A DNA stretch of 64,000 nucleotides from REEB95 sp035934235 (lineage in GTDB: Bacteria > Pseudomonadota > Alphaproteobacteria > ATCC43930 > CGMCC-115725): NCBI GenBank assembly GCA_035934235.1, contig DASYYB010000030.1:1-64000 (forward strand). Direction: 5' to 3'. This document shows positions 17,936 through 27,415 of this stretch, one piece after another; position 1 is the stretch's first letter; each line of letters begins with the position of its first letter. A program made the translations under genes and the position numbers. Below the pieces are notes generated by a model. That model worked only from the letters and a program-made list of their open reading frames with translations, made no database searches and was not told where the DNA came from.

Positions 17936-19525
17936 TCAGTGCGCGGCGGTGGTGTGGAAGTTGTGTGCCAGCCGCACCGGATCGTTACCGAGTAACCGCG
18001 CATAGATCACCGGGTTTTCCAGCAGCTGACGCGCGACGCGAAGGTCGAGCGGGTCGTGCTCGGGCGAAGGCGGGCAGGCGGCCCGCAACGCGGTCCAGCC
18101 GGCGTCGTCGAGCGTGTCGCGCGCTTCGCTCAACGTCGGGCCCGGGCTTTTCGCCAGGATGGCGCCGATTTCGGTATTGTCGGCCAGACCGGCGGTGCAG
18201 ACCGTCGGCACGACGCCGTGATGATGCAGGAAATAGCCCTTCGGCGAGATCAGACGCGCCCAGGTGACGGTCAGTTCGCCATCGTTCGACGTGCGCAGCA
18301 CGGTCTGCACGGTGCCCTTGCCGTAGGACGACGTCCCGACGACTACCGCGCGCCCCGCGTCCTGCAATGCGGAGGCGACGATTTCCGAGGCCGACGCCGA
18401 ACCGCCGTCGACCAGCACGATCAGCGGCAACGTCTCGGCATGGTGGTCCGCCGGCGCGGCAAAATATTGGAAGCTTTCGGGATTGCGGCCGATCGTCGTC
18501 GCGATCGTGCCGCTGTCGAGGAACTGGCTCGCGACAGTCACCGATTGGTCGAGCAAGCCGCCCGGATTGCCGCGCAAGTCGAGAACGAAGCCCTTCAGAT
18601 GCGCGCCCATTTCACGGTGCGCACGGGCCACCGCGTCGACCACGCCGTCGCCGGTCTGCTGATTGAAGCTCTTGATCGCGATCACCGCGATGTCGCCGCG
18701 CTCCTCGAGGCTGACGCTCGGCGGAACGAGGTGCGCCCGTTGCAGGGTCAGCATTAAATGCTTGTCGAGGCCGGCCCGTTGGATTCCCAACACGACAGTG
18801 CTCAACGCGGGTCCGCGAAGACGGCTGCGTAATTGCGTCGGCGAGAGCGCGTCGGATGGCACACCGTCGAGCATGACGATGCGATCGTTGATGTGGATGC
18901 CGGCGCGCGCCGCCGGTGAATCGGCCATCACGGCTGCGATGCGCGTGTCCGGCTCGTCGGCGAGTATGATGCCGATGCCGCCGTAACCGTCGCGGGCGGC
19001 GCGCCATTCGCGGGCGATCGCGGGGCGCGCGTAGTGCGAAAAGCGGTCGAGCGTCGCCAGCATATGGTCGATCAGCTCTTGTTCGAGCTTATCGGACGCG
19101 ACCTCGGCTACCTTGGGCGAGGCGTCGCGCGCCGTTTGCACGAGACTCGCGGTCAATGTGCCCCAGGCGGCGGTATCGAACGGCGCCGGCGCGTGCATGC
19201 GCCAGGTCTGGTTGCCGCGGCGCAGCGCGATATCGTCGCCGTCGCGGCCTACCGTGATGTCAGGATCGACGTTCGTCAGGTCGCCGAGCGTGGCCAGCGA
19301 CAGCGTATCGGCGCGCGTGGCGTCGACGTGATACTCGATGACGCTTTGATAGGTTTCGCTGAACAGCTCGGCCTCGCCGCTGCTGGCCAGCGGCGTGGGC
19401 TGGACGCTGCTGCCCGTCGGTTGGGCGGCGCAGGCGCACAGCGCAAGGACCGAAAAAATCGCCGTTTTGGTGAGGACTCCAGGCACCCGAGCGATGTTTC
19501 GGCGAAGTTCCCCCCGGGCAATCAT
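17936..19525 (-). CDS. S41-family (Ctp-like) serine protease with PDZ domain, probable lipoprotein
   Basis: A periplasmic protease of 529 aa. The N-terminus is hydrophobic and ends in LCAC, a plausible lipobox. A PDZ domain (GGIGIILADEPDTRIAAV..., about 185-275) is followed by the S41 catalytic core. The nucleophile Ser is in GGSASASEIV near residue 377 and the general-base Lys in SYGKGTVQ near 400. Ctp proteases trim C-termini of envelope proteins or activate peptidoglycan enzymes. The gene stands alone between two longer operons. Its start has no evident ribosome site, so the exact N-terminus is uncertain. Confidence 0.88.
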   Translation of the reverse strand: MIARGELRRNIARVPGVLTKTAIFSVLALCACAAQPTGSSVQPTPLASSGEAELFSETYQSVIEYHVDATRADTLSLATLGDLTNVDPDITVGRDGDDIALRRGNQTWRMHAPAPFDTAAWGTLTASLVQTARDASPKVAEVASDKLEQELIDHMLATLDRFSHYARPAIAREWRAARDGYGGIGIILADEPDTRIAAVMADSPAARAGIHINDRIVMLDGVPSDALSPTQLRSRLRGPALSTVVLGIQRAGLDKHLMLTLQRAHLVPPSVSLEERGDIAVIAIKSFNQQTGDGVVDAVARAHREMGAHLKGFVLDLRGNPGGLLDQSVTVASQFLDSGTIATTIGRNPESFQYFAAPADHHAETLPLIVLVDGGSASASEIVASALQDAGRAVVVGTSSYGKGTVQTVLRTSNDGELTVTWARLISPKGYFLHHHGVVPTVCTAGLADNTEIGAILAKSPGPTLSEARDTLDDAGWTALRAACPPSPEHDPLDLRVARQLLENPVIYARLLGNDPVRLAHNFHTTAAH

Positions 19526-19656
19526 GGTTGGCTGAAATTAATGTTTCCCCACCGCAGCCATTGTTGCCTTCGCCGAACTCCGGTTGCAAGCAGATAGAGG
19601 GTTAACGGTGGGCGCCAATTGCGCCGCTGGCGTGCTTTATGGCTAGCGAATTGTGA

Positions 19657-21759
19657 TTAACGCGCCGGCCGTTTTAGTCGCTGATGGCTACGCGGCGAGT
19701 CCTCGATCACGGCGAAGATCAGGCTGCCGGTGACCGTGTCGGCTTCAGCCAATCGGACTCGCACCGGATCACCCAGAACGTAAATCCGGCCCGACCGGCG
19801 GCCCTTGAGACTGTGATGGGCTTCATCGTGGATGTAATAGTCGCCCGGCAGGGTACGGATCGGGATCAGGCCATCCGCGCCGGTTTCGTCGAGGGTGATG
19901 AACAGCCCGGCACGAGTGACGCCGTTGATGCGCGCGGCGAATTCGGCGCCAACGCGCTCTGCAAGAAAGGCCGCGGTGTAGCGATCGGCGGCGCTGCGCT
20001 CGGCGGCAGCGGCACGCCGCTCGGTCATCGAAATGTGCGTGCCGGCGGCCTTGAAGTCGCCGGCCGGCTGCGGCAGTCCGTCATGGCCGAAGTGATGGCC
20101 TGAAATCAGCGCGCGGTGAACGAGAAGATCGGCGTAACGTCGGATCGGCGACGTGAAGTGCGCGTAACGCTGCAATGACAGGCCGAAATGGCCGAGATTC
20201 TCGGGACTGTATTCGGCCTGAGCCTGGCTGCGCAGCACCAGCGCATTCACCAGCCGTTCGTAGGGCGTGCCTTTGGCGCGCCGCAGGATGGCGTTGAAAT
20301 GCTGCGGCCGTGCCACCTGGCCACGGGCGAGGGTGAGCCCATGGATACCGATGCCGTCGAGAAAACGCGCGAGCGCCGCCAGCCTTTCCGGATCCGGTGA
20401 ATCGTGTACGCGGTACATGCACGGTTGTTTCAGCCGCTCCAAGGTCTCGGCGGCGGCGACATTGGCCGCGATCATGAGCTCTTCGATCAGCTTGTGGCTT
20501 TCGAGCCGCTCGCGCGGCTCGATGCGCGCGATGCGGCCAGACGGGTCGAGCAAGATCCGGCGCTCGGGAATGTCGAGGTCGAGCGTGCCGCGCGCCGCGC
20601 GCGCGCGTTCGAGCGCGCGATAGACGCCGTAAAGCGGCTTCAAGACGTGGTCGAGCAGCGGCGCGGTCTTCTCGTTCGGCCGGCCGTCGACCGCGGCCTG
20701 CGCTTCCTCGTAGGTCAATCGAGCGGCGGAGCGCATCAGCCCGCGGCGGAATTGATGCCGCGTCAAGCGCCCGTCGGCGTCGATCCACAAATCGACCGCC
20801 ATACAGGCGCGGTCGACGCCGGGCTTGAGCGAGCAGAGTTCGTTCGACAACGCCTCGGGCAGCATTGGCACCACCCGGTCCGGGAAATAGACGGAATTGC
20901 CGCGGTCGCGCGCCGCCGCGTCGAGCGCATCGCCGGCGCGGACGTAATGCGCCACGTCGGCGATGGCGACGAGCGCGTGCCAGCCGCCGTCGTGCTCGGG
21001 GTCGGGCGCGGCCCAGACGGCGTCGTCGAAATCGCGGGCGTCGGCGCCGTCGATCGTGACCAACGGCACGCTGCGCAGGTCGGCACGGTTTCCCAGCGCG
21101 ACCGGCTTGGCGGCGTCGGCGATGTCGAGCGCGGCCTTGGGGAAGGGGACCGGAATACCGTGGCTGTGGATGGCGATAACGCTGAACGCGCGCGGATTGG
21201 TGCTGTCGCCGATGCGTTCGACGATCCGCGCGGTGGGTAATCCCATTCCGGGCTGGTCGAGCAGTTCGGCGACGACGATTTCGCCGGCCGTGGCACCTTT
21301 CGCGTCATTCGCGGCGACGCGAAACTCGGTGCGAACCTTGCGATCGGTCGGCTCGATCCGGCCGCCTTCGCGGCCGACGCGGTAGATGCCGATGACGCGA
21401 TCGGGGGCACCGCCGACCGCGCGCAGAATCCGCGCTTCGTACAGATTGGCGTCGGTGCGGTTGAAACGGGCCACCGCGCGTTCGCCGACACCGAGGGCCG
21501 GCGCGCCGCGTTCGGCAACCACGACGACGTTGGGCGCTTCGCCGGCCACGCCGATCGCGCGGCCCTGCATTTCGCCGTCGATGTCGACGCCAGTGATCTC
21601 GACGATGCCGATTTCAGGCAATACGCCGTGCGGCCCGCGCCCGCCGCCGCGCGGACGACGGTTATTCTGCCGCGGTTGCGGCCTGTTTTTTCTTCGCTGA
21701 TGTTTTCGCTTCACGGGGAGCTTTCGTTTTGCGCCCTCGGCTGCGGCGGCCGCCGGCAC
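19657..21759 (-). CDS. rnr: Ribonuclease R, apparently without the N-terminal winged-helix domain
   Basis: 3'-to-5' exoribonuclease that degrades structured RNA. The RNB centre holds all four metal Asp: D237, D243, D245 and D246 in IDGADARDFDDAV. A C-terminal S1 domain (about 615-690) is present, followed by a short Lys/Arg tail. The start region is a basic, low-complexity stretch, and the first cold-shock-like fold begins near 50. The helix-turn-helix domain that normally opens alphaproteobacterial RNase R is missing. The GTG start lies 98 bp inside topA; a second GTG (codon 16) is possible. Confidence 0.9.
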   Translation of the reverse strand: MPAAAAAEGAKRKLPVKRKHQRRKNRPQPRQNNRRPRGGGRGPHGVLPEIGIVEITGVDIDGEMQGRAIGVAGEAPNVVVVAERGAPALGVGERAVARFNRTDANLYEARILRAVGGAPDRVIGIYRVGREGGRIEPTDRKVRTEFRVAANDAKGATAGEIVVAELLDQPGMGLPTARIVERIGDSTNPRAFSVIAIHSHGIPVPFPKAALDIADAAKPVALGNRADLRSVPLVTIDGADARDFDDAVWAAPDPEHDGGWHALVAIADVAHYVRAGDALDAAARDRGNSVYFPDRVVPMLPEALSNELCSLKPGVDRACMAVDLWIDADGRLTRHQFRRGLMRSAARLTYEEAQAAVDGRPNEKTAPLLDHVLKPLYGVYRALERARAARGTLDLDIPERRILLDPSGRIARIEPRERLESHKLIEELMIAANVAAAETLERLKQPCMYRVHDSPDPERLAALARFLDGIGIHGLTLARGQVARPQHFNAILRRAKGTPYERLVNALVLRSQAQAEYSPENLGHFGLSLQRYAHFTSPIRRYADLLVHRALISGHHFGHDGLPQPAGDFKAAGTHISMTERRAAAAERSAADRYTAAFLAERVGAEFAARINGVTRAGLFITLDETGADGLIPIRTLPGDYYIHDEAHHSLKGRRSGRIYVLGDPVRVRLAEADTVTGSLIFAVIEDSPRSHQRLKRPAR

Positions 21760-24307
21760 GCGCGGCGCGCTCCGCCAGGAGCTCGACGGCGCGGTCCATG
21801 GTCAGTTCCTCGGGCGCCATCCCGCCCGGCAGCGTCGCGTTGACGCCGTCGTGGCTGACATAGGCGCCGTACTTGCCGTTGAAGATCTTCACCGGACCGC
21901 CGGCCGACGGATGCTCGCCGAGCACCTTGATCGGCTCGGGCGCACCGCGTCGGAACTTGCGCGGCTCGGCCAACAGGCTGACTGCACGATTGAGGCCGAC
22001 CGTCAGCACGTCGTCGTCCGCGGTCAGCGACTTGTAGATCTTGCCGTGCCGGATATAGGGGCCGAAGCGTCCGACGCCGGCGACGATCATCTCGCCGTCT
22101 TGCGGATGCGGCCCGACCTCGCGCGGCAACGCCAGCAGCTTGAGCGCCTTTTCGAGATCGATGTCCGCCGGCGAGACGCCTTTAGGCAGCGATGCGCGTT
22201 TGGGTTTTTCGGCCGGCGGCGTATCGGATTTTTTGGCGCGCTTGCCCTTCTCGCGCGGTGGCTTTGGCGGCGTCTCGCCCAGTTGCACGTAGGGTCCGTA
22301 AGGGCCCTTTTTGAGCGCAACGACCAGCCCGGTCTTCGGATCGGTACCGAGTTCGCGCGGCTCCGCGGCGGCGCCATTCTCGCCGTTCTCGAAGCCCAAG
22401 GCGCGCGTGTAACGGCACTCCGGATAGCGCGAGCAGCCGATGAAGGCGCCGAAACGCCCGAGCTTGAGGCCAAGCCGGCCCTGGCTGCATACCGGACACA
22501 GCCGCGGGTCGCTGCCGTCGGTCCGTTCCGGAAAGAAATGCCGGCCGAGCTCCTCGTCGAGCGCGTCGATGACCTGGGTGATGTTGAGGTCCTTGGTACC
22601 GGCGACGGCGGTCGAGAAATCCGTCCAGAAATCCGCCAGCACCTTCTTCCAGTCGATCCGGCCGCCGGAAATGTCGTCCAGCTTGTTCTCGAGATCGGCG
22701 GTGAAATCGTACTCGACGTAGCGCGCGAAGAATTCCATCAGGAACGCAGTGACGAGCCGGCCGCGGTCTTCGGGAATCAGCCGCTTCTTGTCGAGCCGAA
22801 TGTATTTGCGGTCTTGCAGCACCTGCATCGTCGAGGCGTAGGTCGACGGCCGGCCGATGCCGAGTTCTTCGAGCTTCTTCACGAGGCTCGCTTCGGTATA
22901 GCGCGGCGGCGGCTGGGTGAAGTGCTGTTGCGGATCGACCTTGTCGCGGGTCAGCGCGTCGCGTTCGTTGAGCACGGGCAGGCGGCGGTTCTCCTCGTCG
23001 CCTTCCGGATCGTCGGCGTCTTCGGTGTAAAGCGTGAGGAAGCCGTCGAACGCCACGGTCGAGCCGGTGGCCCGCAGCATGACCGCGTTGTCGGCCGGCG
23101 CGATGTCCACCGCGACCTGGTCGATCGTCGCCGACGACATCTGGCTCGCGACCGCGCGTTTCCAAACCAGCTCGTAAAGCCGGCGTTCGTCGGGATCGAG
23201 ATGGCCCGGCAGATTTTCCGGCCGGCGGTGCATGTCGGTCGGACGGATCGCCTCGTGCGCTTCCTGCGCGTTCTTGGCGGCGTTGCGGTAAATGCGCGGC
23301 TCGTCCGGCCGGTATTGCGGACCGTACTGTTCGGCGATCATGTCGCGCGCCGCGGCGATCGCTTCGTTCGACAGCGAGACGCCGTCGGTTCGCATATAGG
23401 TGATGAGGCCGACGGTTTCGCCGCCGATGTCGACGCCTTCGTAGAGCCGTTGCGCCGTGCGCATGGTGCGCGACGCGCCGAGGCCGAGCTTGCGCGACGC
23501 TTCCTGCTGCAACGTCGACGTCGTGAACGGCGGCGGCGGGTTGCGGCGGATCTGCTTCTTTTCGACCGCGGCAACGGCGTAGTCGATGTGCTTCAGGATC
23601 GCGTCGGCGGCGGCGCGCGCCTGCTGCTCGTTGGCGAGGTCGAATTTGTCGAGCTTCTGGCCGTTGAGATGGGTCAGGCGCGCGGTGAAGCGGTCGCCGC
23701 CGCGAGTCTGGAAATCGATCTCGATCGACCAGTATTCGCGCGGTTTGAAGGCCTCGATTTCGGCTTCGCGCTCGCAGATCAGGCGCAAAGCGACCGACTG
23801 CACGCGGCCGGCCGAGCGGCTGCCCGGCAGCTTGCGCCAGAGCACCGGCGACAGCGTAAAGCCGACGAGATAGTCAAGGGCGCGGCGCGCCATATAGGCG
23901 TCGATCAGCTCGCGGTCCAATTCACGCGGGTGCTTGAATGCTTCCTGCACCGCGGACTTGGTGACTTCGTTGAACACCACACGCTTGACGTCGACGCCTT
24001 GCAGCGCCTTGCGCTGCCGCAGGATTTCCTGCACGTGCCACGAGATCGCTTCGCCCTCGCGATCCGGGTCGGTGGCGAGGTAAAGCCGTTCGGCGCCTTT
24101 GACCGCGGTGGCGATCTCCTTCAGCCGCTTGTCGGCGCGGTGATCGACTTCCCACGACATGGCAAAATTTTCGTCGGGGCGCACCGAACCATCTTTCGCC
24201 GGCAGGTCGCGTACGTGTCCGTAGCTCGCCAGGACCTTGAAGTCCTTGCCGAGGTACTTGTTGATGGTCTTCGCCTTTGCAGGCGATTCAACGATGACGA
24301 CGTTCAT
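21662..24307 (-). CDS. topA: DNA topoisomerase I
   Basis: Type IA topoisomerase of 881 aa that relaxes negative supercoils. The TOPRIM domain starts with VIVESPAKAKTI and has DPDREGE at 80-86. The active-site Tyr304 is in GLITYMRTDGVS. One C4 zinc ribbon (CPVCSQG...CSRYPEC) is present near 600, followed by C-terminal Top1 repeats and a Lys-rich tail. The 3' 98 bp overlap rnr. A perfect CtrA-type motif lies about 50 bp upstream of the start (24357-24373). dprA ends just upstream in the same direction, so topA may be both in an operon and under its own promoter. Confidence 0.97.
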   Translation of the reverse strand: MNVVIVESPAKAKTINKYLGKDFKVLASYGHVRDLPAKDGSVRPDENFAMSWEVDHRADKRLKEIATAVKGAERLYLATDPDREGEAISWHVQEILRQRKALQGVDVKRVVFNEVTKSAVQEAFKHPRELDRELIDAYMARRALDYLVGFTLSPVLWRKLPGSRSAGRVQSVALRLICEREAEIEAFKPREYWSIEIDFQTRGGDRFTARLTHLNGQKLDKFDLANEQQARAAADAILKHIDYAVAAVEKKQIRRNPPPPFTTSTLQQEASRKLGLGASRTMRTAQRLYEGVDIGGETVGLITYMRTDGVSLSNEAIAAARDMIAEQYGPQYRPDEPRIYRNAAKNAQEAHEAIRPTDMHRRPENLPGHLDPDERRLYELVWKRAVASQMSSATIDQVAVDIAPADNAVMLRATGSTVAFDGFLTLYTEDADDPEGDEENRRLPVLNERDALTRDKVDPQQHFTQPPPRYTEASLVKKLEELGIGRPSTYASTMQVLQDRKYIRLDKKRLIPEDRGRLVTAFLMEFFARYVEYDFTADLENKLDDISGGRIDWKKVLADFWTDFSTAVAGTKDLNITQVIDALDEELGRHFFPERTDGSDPRLCPVCSQGRLGLKLGRFGAFIGCSRYPECRYTRALGFENGENGAAAEPRELGTDPKTGLVVALKKGPYGPYVQLGETPPKPPREKGKRAKKSDTPPAEKPKRASLPKGVSPADIDLEKALKLLALPREVGPHPQDGEMIVAGVGRFGPYIRHGKIYKSLTADDDVLTVGLNRAVSLLAEPRKFRRGAPEPIKVLGEHPSAGGPVKIFNGKYGAYVSHDGVNATLPGGMAPEELTMDRAVELLAERAARAGGRRSRGRKTKAPREAKTSAKKKQAATAAE

Positions 24308-24356
24308 GGTTCCGCCGTGCGATGGAGTCCGAAGCCCGTGAAATAGGGTGATTTAT

Positions 24357-24373
24357 GGTTAAAGCAAGGTTAA
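24357..24373 (-). promoter_or_regulatory. CtrA-type binding motif (TTAA-N7-TTAACC) upstream of topA
   Basis: On the minus strand the sequence reads TTAA-CCTTGCT-TTAACC, an exact fit to the consensus TTAA-N7-TTAAC of the alphaproteobacterial cell-cycle regulator CtrA. It overlaps the dprA stop codon and ends 50 bp before the topA ATG, a proper distance for a promoter-proximal site. AT-rich sequence is rare here, so a chance match is unlikely but not excluded. Confidence 0.5.
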
Positions 24374-25477
24374 TGCGTTCCCCGGCTGGCGCGCGACTCG
24401 GCCTGCAAGCTCAAGTTCGAGCACAATTGTGAGGATCACGGCGGGCGACATTTGGCACTGCCGGAGCAATTCGTCAACCGGCAACGGTGCCGGCGACAGC
24501 AAACCGAGCACGATTTCGCGCGCCTCGGCCAGGTCTTTTGCGCCGATTTCCGCGGCTGGCGCGGCTGCAAACGTGGCGCGATGTCGCTCAGCGAGCGGCG
24601 TGCCGAGCTGTGGGCCAAGCTCGCGGAGAATGTCGTCGGCGCTCTCGACCATCGTTGCGCCGTCGCGAATCAGGCGGTTGGTGCCCTTGCAGCGTGGATC
24701 GAGCGGCGAGCCGGGCACTGCGAAAACCTCGCGGCCCTGCTCGAGCGCGAAGCGCGCGGTGATCAGCGAGCCCGAGCGCTCCGCCGCCTCGACCACCAGA
24801 ACGCCCAGCGAAATGCCCGAGATGATGCGGTTGCGACGCGGGAAATGCCGCGCCTGCGGCACGGTGCCGACAGGCATCTCGGCAACGAGCAGGCCGCGTT
24901 CGGCGATCGTCTCGTGTAGGCGCCGGTTCTCTTCCGGATAGACCGTGTCGATGCCACCTGCGAGCACCGCGAGGGTGCCGCTGTCGAGCCCGCCTTCGTG
25001 CGCGGCCGCGTCGATGCCGCGCGCCAATCCCGAGACCACCAGCAGCCCAGCCGCGCCCAGCTGAGCCGATATGTCGCGCGCGAAACGCCGGCCGTTGGCG
25101 GACGCGTTGCGCGCGCCGACCACGGCGATCGCCCGTTGCGTCGCCAGCTCGATTTTGCCGCGAACGGTCAACAGCGGCGGCGCGTCGTCGATCGCGGCGA
25201 GCGCCGCCGGATAGTCCGGCTCACTGCGGGCCACGAGGCGCGCGCCGAGGCGCGCGACGGATTCGATCTCGCGCTCGGCCGCGGCAATCGGAATGATCGT
25301 CAGCGGTTTGGCCCGTCCGCCGCGGCGGGCGATTTCAGGCAGCGCCTCGAGCGCCGCCGTCGCGCTGCCGAAGCGCGCCACGAGCTGGTGGAAAGTGACC
25401 GGGCCGACATTTTCGCTACGGATCAGGCGCAGCCACGCAAGCCGTTCGGCCGGCGGCAGCGTCGACCGGCCGGTCAT
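24359..25477 (-). CDS. dprA: DNA-processing protein DprA (Smf)
   Basis: Rossmann-fold single-strand DNA-binding protein that loads RecA during natural transformation. The 372-aa protein has an N-terminal helix-hairpin-like part, the DprA core (VVGARNASANGRRFA, SGLARGIDAAAH, AVPGSPLDPRCKG), and a C-terminal winged-helix segment. ATG 25477 overlaps the plsY stop by 4 bp and gives the normal N-terminus. The open frame reaches 25786, but this part is only the shadow of plsY. It is the last gene of pyrB-pyrC'-plsY-dprA before topA. Confidence 0.94.
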   Translation of the reverse strand: MTGRSTLPPAERLAWLRLIRSENVGPVTFHQLVARFGSATAALEALPEIARRGGRAKPLTIIPIAAAEREIESVARLGARLVARSEPDYPAALAAIDDAPPLLTVRGKIELATQRAIAVVGARNASANGRRFARDISAQLGAAGLLVVSGLARGIDAAAHEGGLDSGTLAVLAGGIDTVYPEENRRLHETIAERGLLVAEMPVGTVPQARHFPRRNRIISGISLGVLVVEAAERSGSLITARFALEQGREVFAVPGSPLDPRCKGTNRLIRDGATMVESADDILRELGPQLGTPLAERHRATFAAAPAAEIGAKDLAEAREIVLGLLSPAPLPVDELLRQCQMSPAVILTIVLELELAGRVARQPGNALTLL

Positions 25478-26100
25478 CGCTCGTGTCCGAGGCGAATCTT
25501 GCTCTCGTCGCCGCGTATCAGCCGGCCGATATTGCCGGCGTGGCGCATGACGACGAGCAAAGCGATGATGCCGACGACCGTGATCGGCAGCGTCGCACGC
25601 GGCCCGAATAGCCAGGCCCACAGCGGCGCCAACACGGCCGCGGTCAGGGCGGCAAGCGACGAGTAGCGGAAGAGCAGCGCTATCACCAGCCAGGTTGCGA
25701 TCGTCGCGAGCGCAACCGGCGGATTGTAGGCGAGCAGAACGCCGGCCGACGTGGCAACGCCTTTGCCGCCTTTGAATCGCAGCCACACTGGAAAGAGATG
25801 GCCGAGCACCGCGGCCAGCGCCGCAACCGCCGCGAACTCGCTGCCGAAGCCGCGCGCCACGGCAACCGCGAGCGCACCTTTGCCGGCGTCGAGCAGCAGT
25901 GTCGCCGCCGCCAGGCCTTTGCGGCCGGTGCGTAGCACGTTAGTGGCGCCGATATTACCGGAGCCGATCCGGCGCACGTCGCCCAAGCCGGCGAAGCGCG
26001 TCAGGATTAAACCGAACGGTATCGAGCCGACGAGATAGGCAAGCGCCGCACAGAGCAGAAGCGGCCAGGGCAGGCTGAGCGTCGCGGACGATGACGGCAT
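25474..26100 (-). CDS. plsY: Glycerol-3-phosphate acyltransferase PlsY
   Basis: Inner-membrane enzyme that transfers the acyl group of acyl-phosphate to glycerol-3-phosphate, the first step of phospholipid synthesis. The 208-aa protein has about five membrane helices and the three conserved loops: GSIPFGLI with SGNIGATNVLR, FKGGKGVATSAG, and the C-terminal HAGNIGRLIRG. It lies between pyrC' and dprA, with a 19-bp gap to pyrC' upstream and a 4-bp overlap with dprA. Confidence 0.96.
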   Translation of the reverse strand: MPSSSATLSLPWPLLLCAALAYLVGSIPFGLILTRFAGLGDVRRIGSGNIGATNVLRTGRKGLAAATLLLDAGKGALAVAVARGFGSEFAAVAALAAVLGHLFPVWLRFKGGKGVATSAGVLLAYNPPVALATIATWLVIALLFRYSSLAALTAAVLAPLWAWLFGPRATLPITVVGIIALLVVMRHAGNIGRLIRGDESKIRLGHER

Positions 26101-26119
26101 GCCGGCGTTCCGCGCGGGC

Positions 26120-27415
26120 TCAGGGTTCGAGCCCGAAAACCGTGCGGCCGCCGATCACGGTCCGGGTCACTTTGCCCTGCACCGGCCGGTGGTCGTACGG
26201 CGCGTTCTTACATTTCGAGCGCAGCGCCGCGACCTCAATGCGCCACGGTCGGTCGAGATCGAAAATCGTCAGATCGGCGGGTTGGCCGGCCTTGAGGTGG
26301 CCGCCCGGCAGCCGGAGGATTTCTGCCGGCCGCTGCGACAGCGCGCGCATCACCTGAAGCAGGCTGAGGCTGCCGTTGTGATAGAGCTCGAGCGACAACG
26401 GCAGCAGCGTCTCGAGGCCGACGATGCCGGGCTCGGCCGATGCGAACGGCAGGCGCTTCGATTCCTGGTCCTGCGGCGAGTGATCGCTGGCAATGGCGTC
26501 GATGGTGCCGTCCTTCAGTCCTTCGATCACGGCGCGGCGATCCTCTTCGCTCCGCAAGGGCGGCGAGACCTTGGCGAAGGTGCGATAGTCGCCAACCGCC
26601 GTCTCGTTAAGGGCGAAATAATGCGGCGCGGTATCGCAGGTCACGTCGAGGCCGCGCGCTTTTGCGCGGCGGATGGCGTCGATCGCGCCGGCCGTCGAGA
26701 GATGCGCCGCGTGGTAGCGCCCGCCGGTGATCTCGACCAGACGGAGATCACGCTCGACCATGATGGTCTCGGCTGCCGGCGTGATGCCCGCGAGGCCGAG
26801 GCGCGTCGCGATCTCACCCGCGTTCATGGCACCGCCCGCGCTCAGGCTTGGCTCCTCGGGATGCTGGACGATCAGTAGGTCGAACGTGCTCGCATAGGAG
26901 AGCGCGCGGCGCATCACCGACGCATCGACGATGGTGCGCACGCCGTCGGTGAAAGCGACGGCGCCGGCCTCGGCCAGCAGCCCGTATTCGGTCAGCTCGC
27001 GGCCTTGCAGGCCCTTGGTCGCGGCGGCGTAGGTGCGGATCGTCGCGCGGCCGAGCTCACGCGAACGGCGGCCGATGAATTCGACCAGCGCGTGGTCGTC
27101 GATGACCGGCATCGTGTTCGGCAGCATCGCCATCGTCGTGACGCCGCCGGCGATGGCGGCTTCGGCGCCGGTCGCGAGCGTTTCCTGATGCTCGTCGCCG
27201 GGTTCGCGCAGTTGCACGCGCATGTCGATCACGCCCGGCGCCAGACAGCATCCGGCGCAGTCGACGACGTGTACATCCGCGCCCAATCCGTCGCGCGCCA
27301 GGTTCGGGCCGAGCGCCGCGATCATGCCGTTCTCGGCCAGCAGATCGCCGGTGCGGTCGACGCCGCTCGCCGGATCGAGCAGGCGGGCGTTGGTGAATAG
27401 GATGCGTTCGGTCAT
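26120..27415 (-). CDS. Dihydroorotase-like protein lacking the HxH metal site (PyrC'-type)
   Basis: The 431-aa protein is clearly a class I dihydroorotase by fold. The metal-binding Asp-x-His-x-His, however, reads D64-M-R66-V-Q68: both His are replaced. Other ligand positions are kept (Lys in TKGLQG, FTDG, VQHPEE, YHAAHLS, ASDHSPQ). Such degenerate PyrC' subunits are known to bind and stabilise aspartate transcarbamoylase without catalysing the dihydroorotase step. Its ATG overlaps pyrB by 4 bp, in keeping with a complex. A genuine dihydroorotase would then be encoded elsewhere. Loss of activity is inferred from the residues. Confidence 0.88.
   Translation of the reverse strand: MTERILFTNARLLDPASGVDRTGDLLAENGMIAALGPNLARDGLGADVHVVDCAGCCLAPGVIDMRVQLREPGDEHQETLATGAEAAIAGGVTTMAMLPNTMPVIDDHALVEFIGRRSRELGRATIRTYAAATKGLQGRELTEYGLLAEAGAVAFTDGVRTIVDASVMRRALSYASTFDLLIVQHPEEPSLSAGGAMNAGEIATRLGLAGITPAAETIMVERDLRLVEITGGRYHAAHLSTAGAIDAIRRAKARGLDVTCDTAPHYFALNETAVGDYRTFAKVSPPLRSEEDRRAVIEGLKDGTIDAIASDHSPQDQESKRLPFASAEPGIVGLETLLPLSLELYHNGSLSLLQVMRALSQRPAEILRLPGGHLKAGQPADLTIFDLDRPWRIEVAALRSKCKNAPYDHRPVQGKVTRTVIGGRTVFGLEP

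Noticed and set aside
25478..25786. N-terminal extension of the DprA reading frame
   Set aside because: It overlaps plsY in another frame and has no similarity to DprA; the ATGA overlap at 25474-25477 marks the start.
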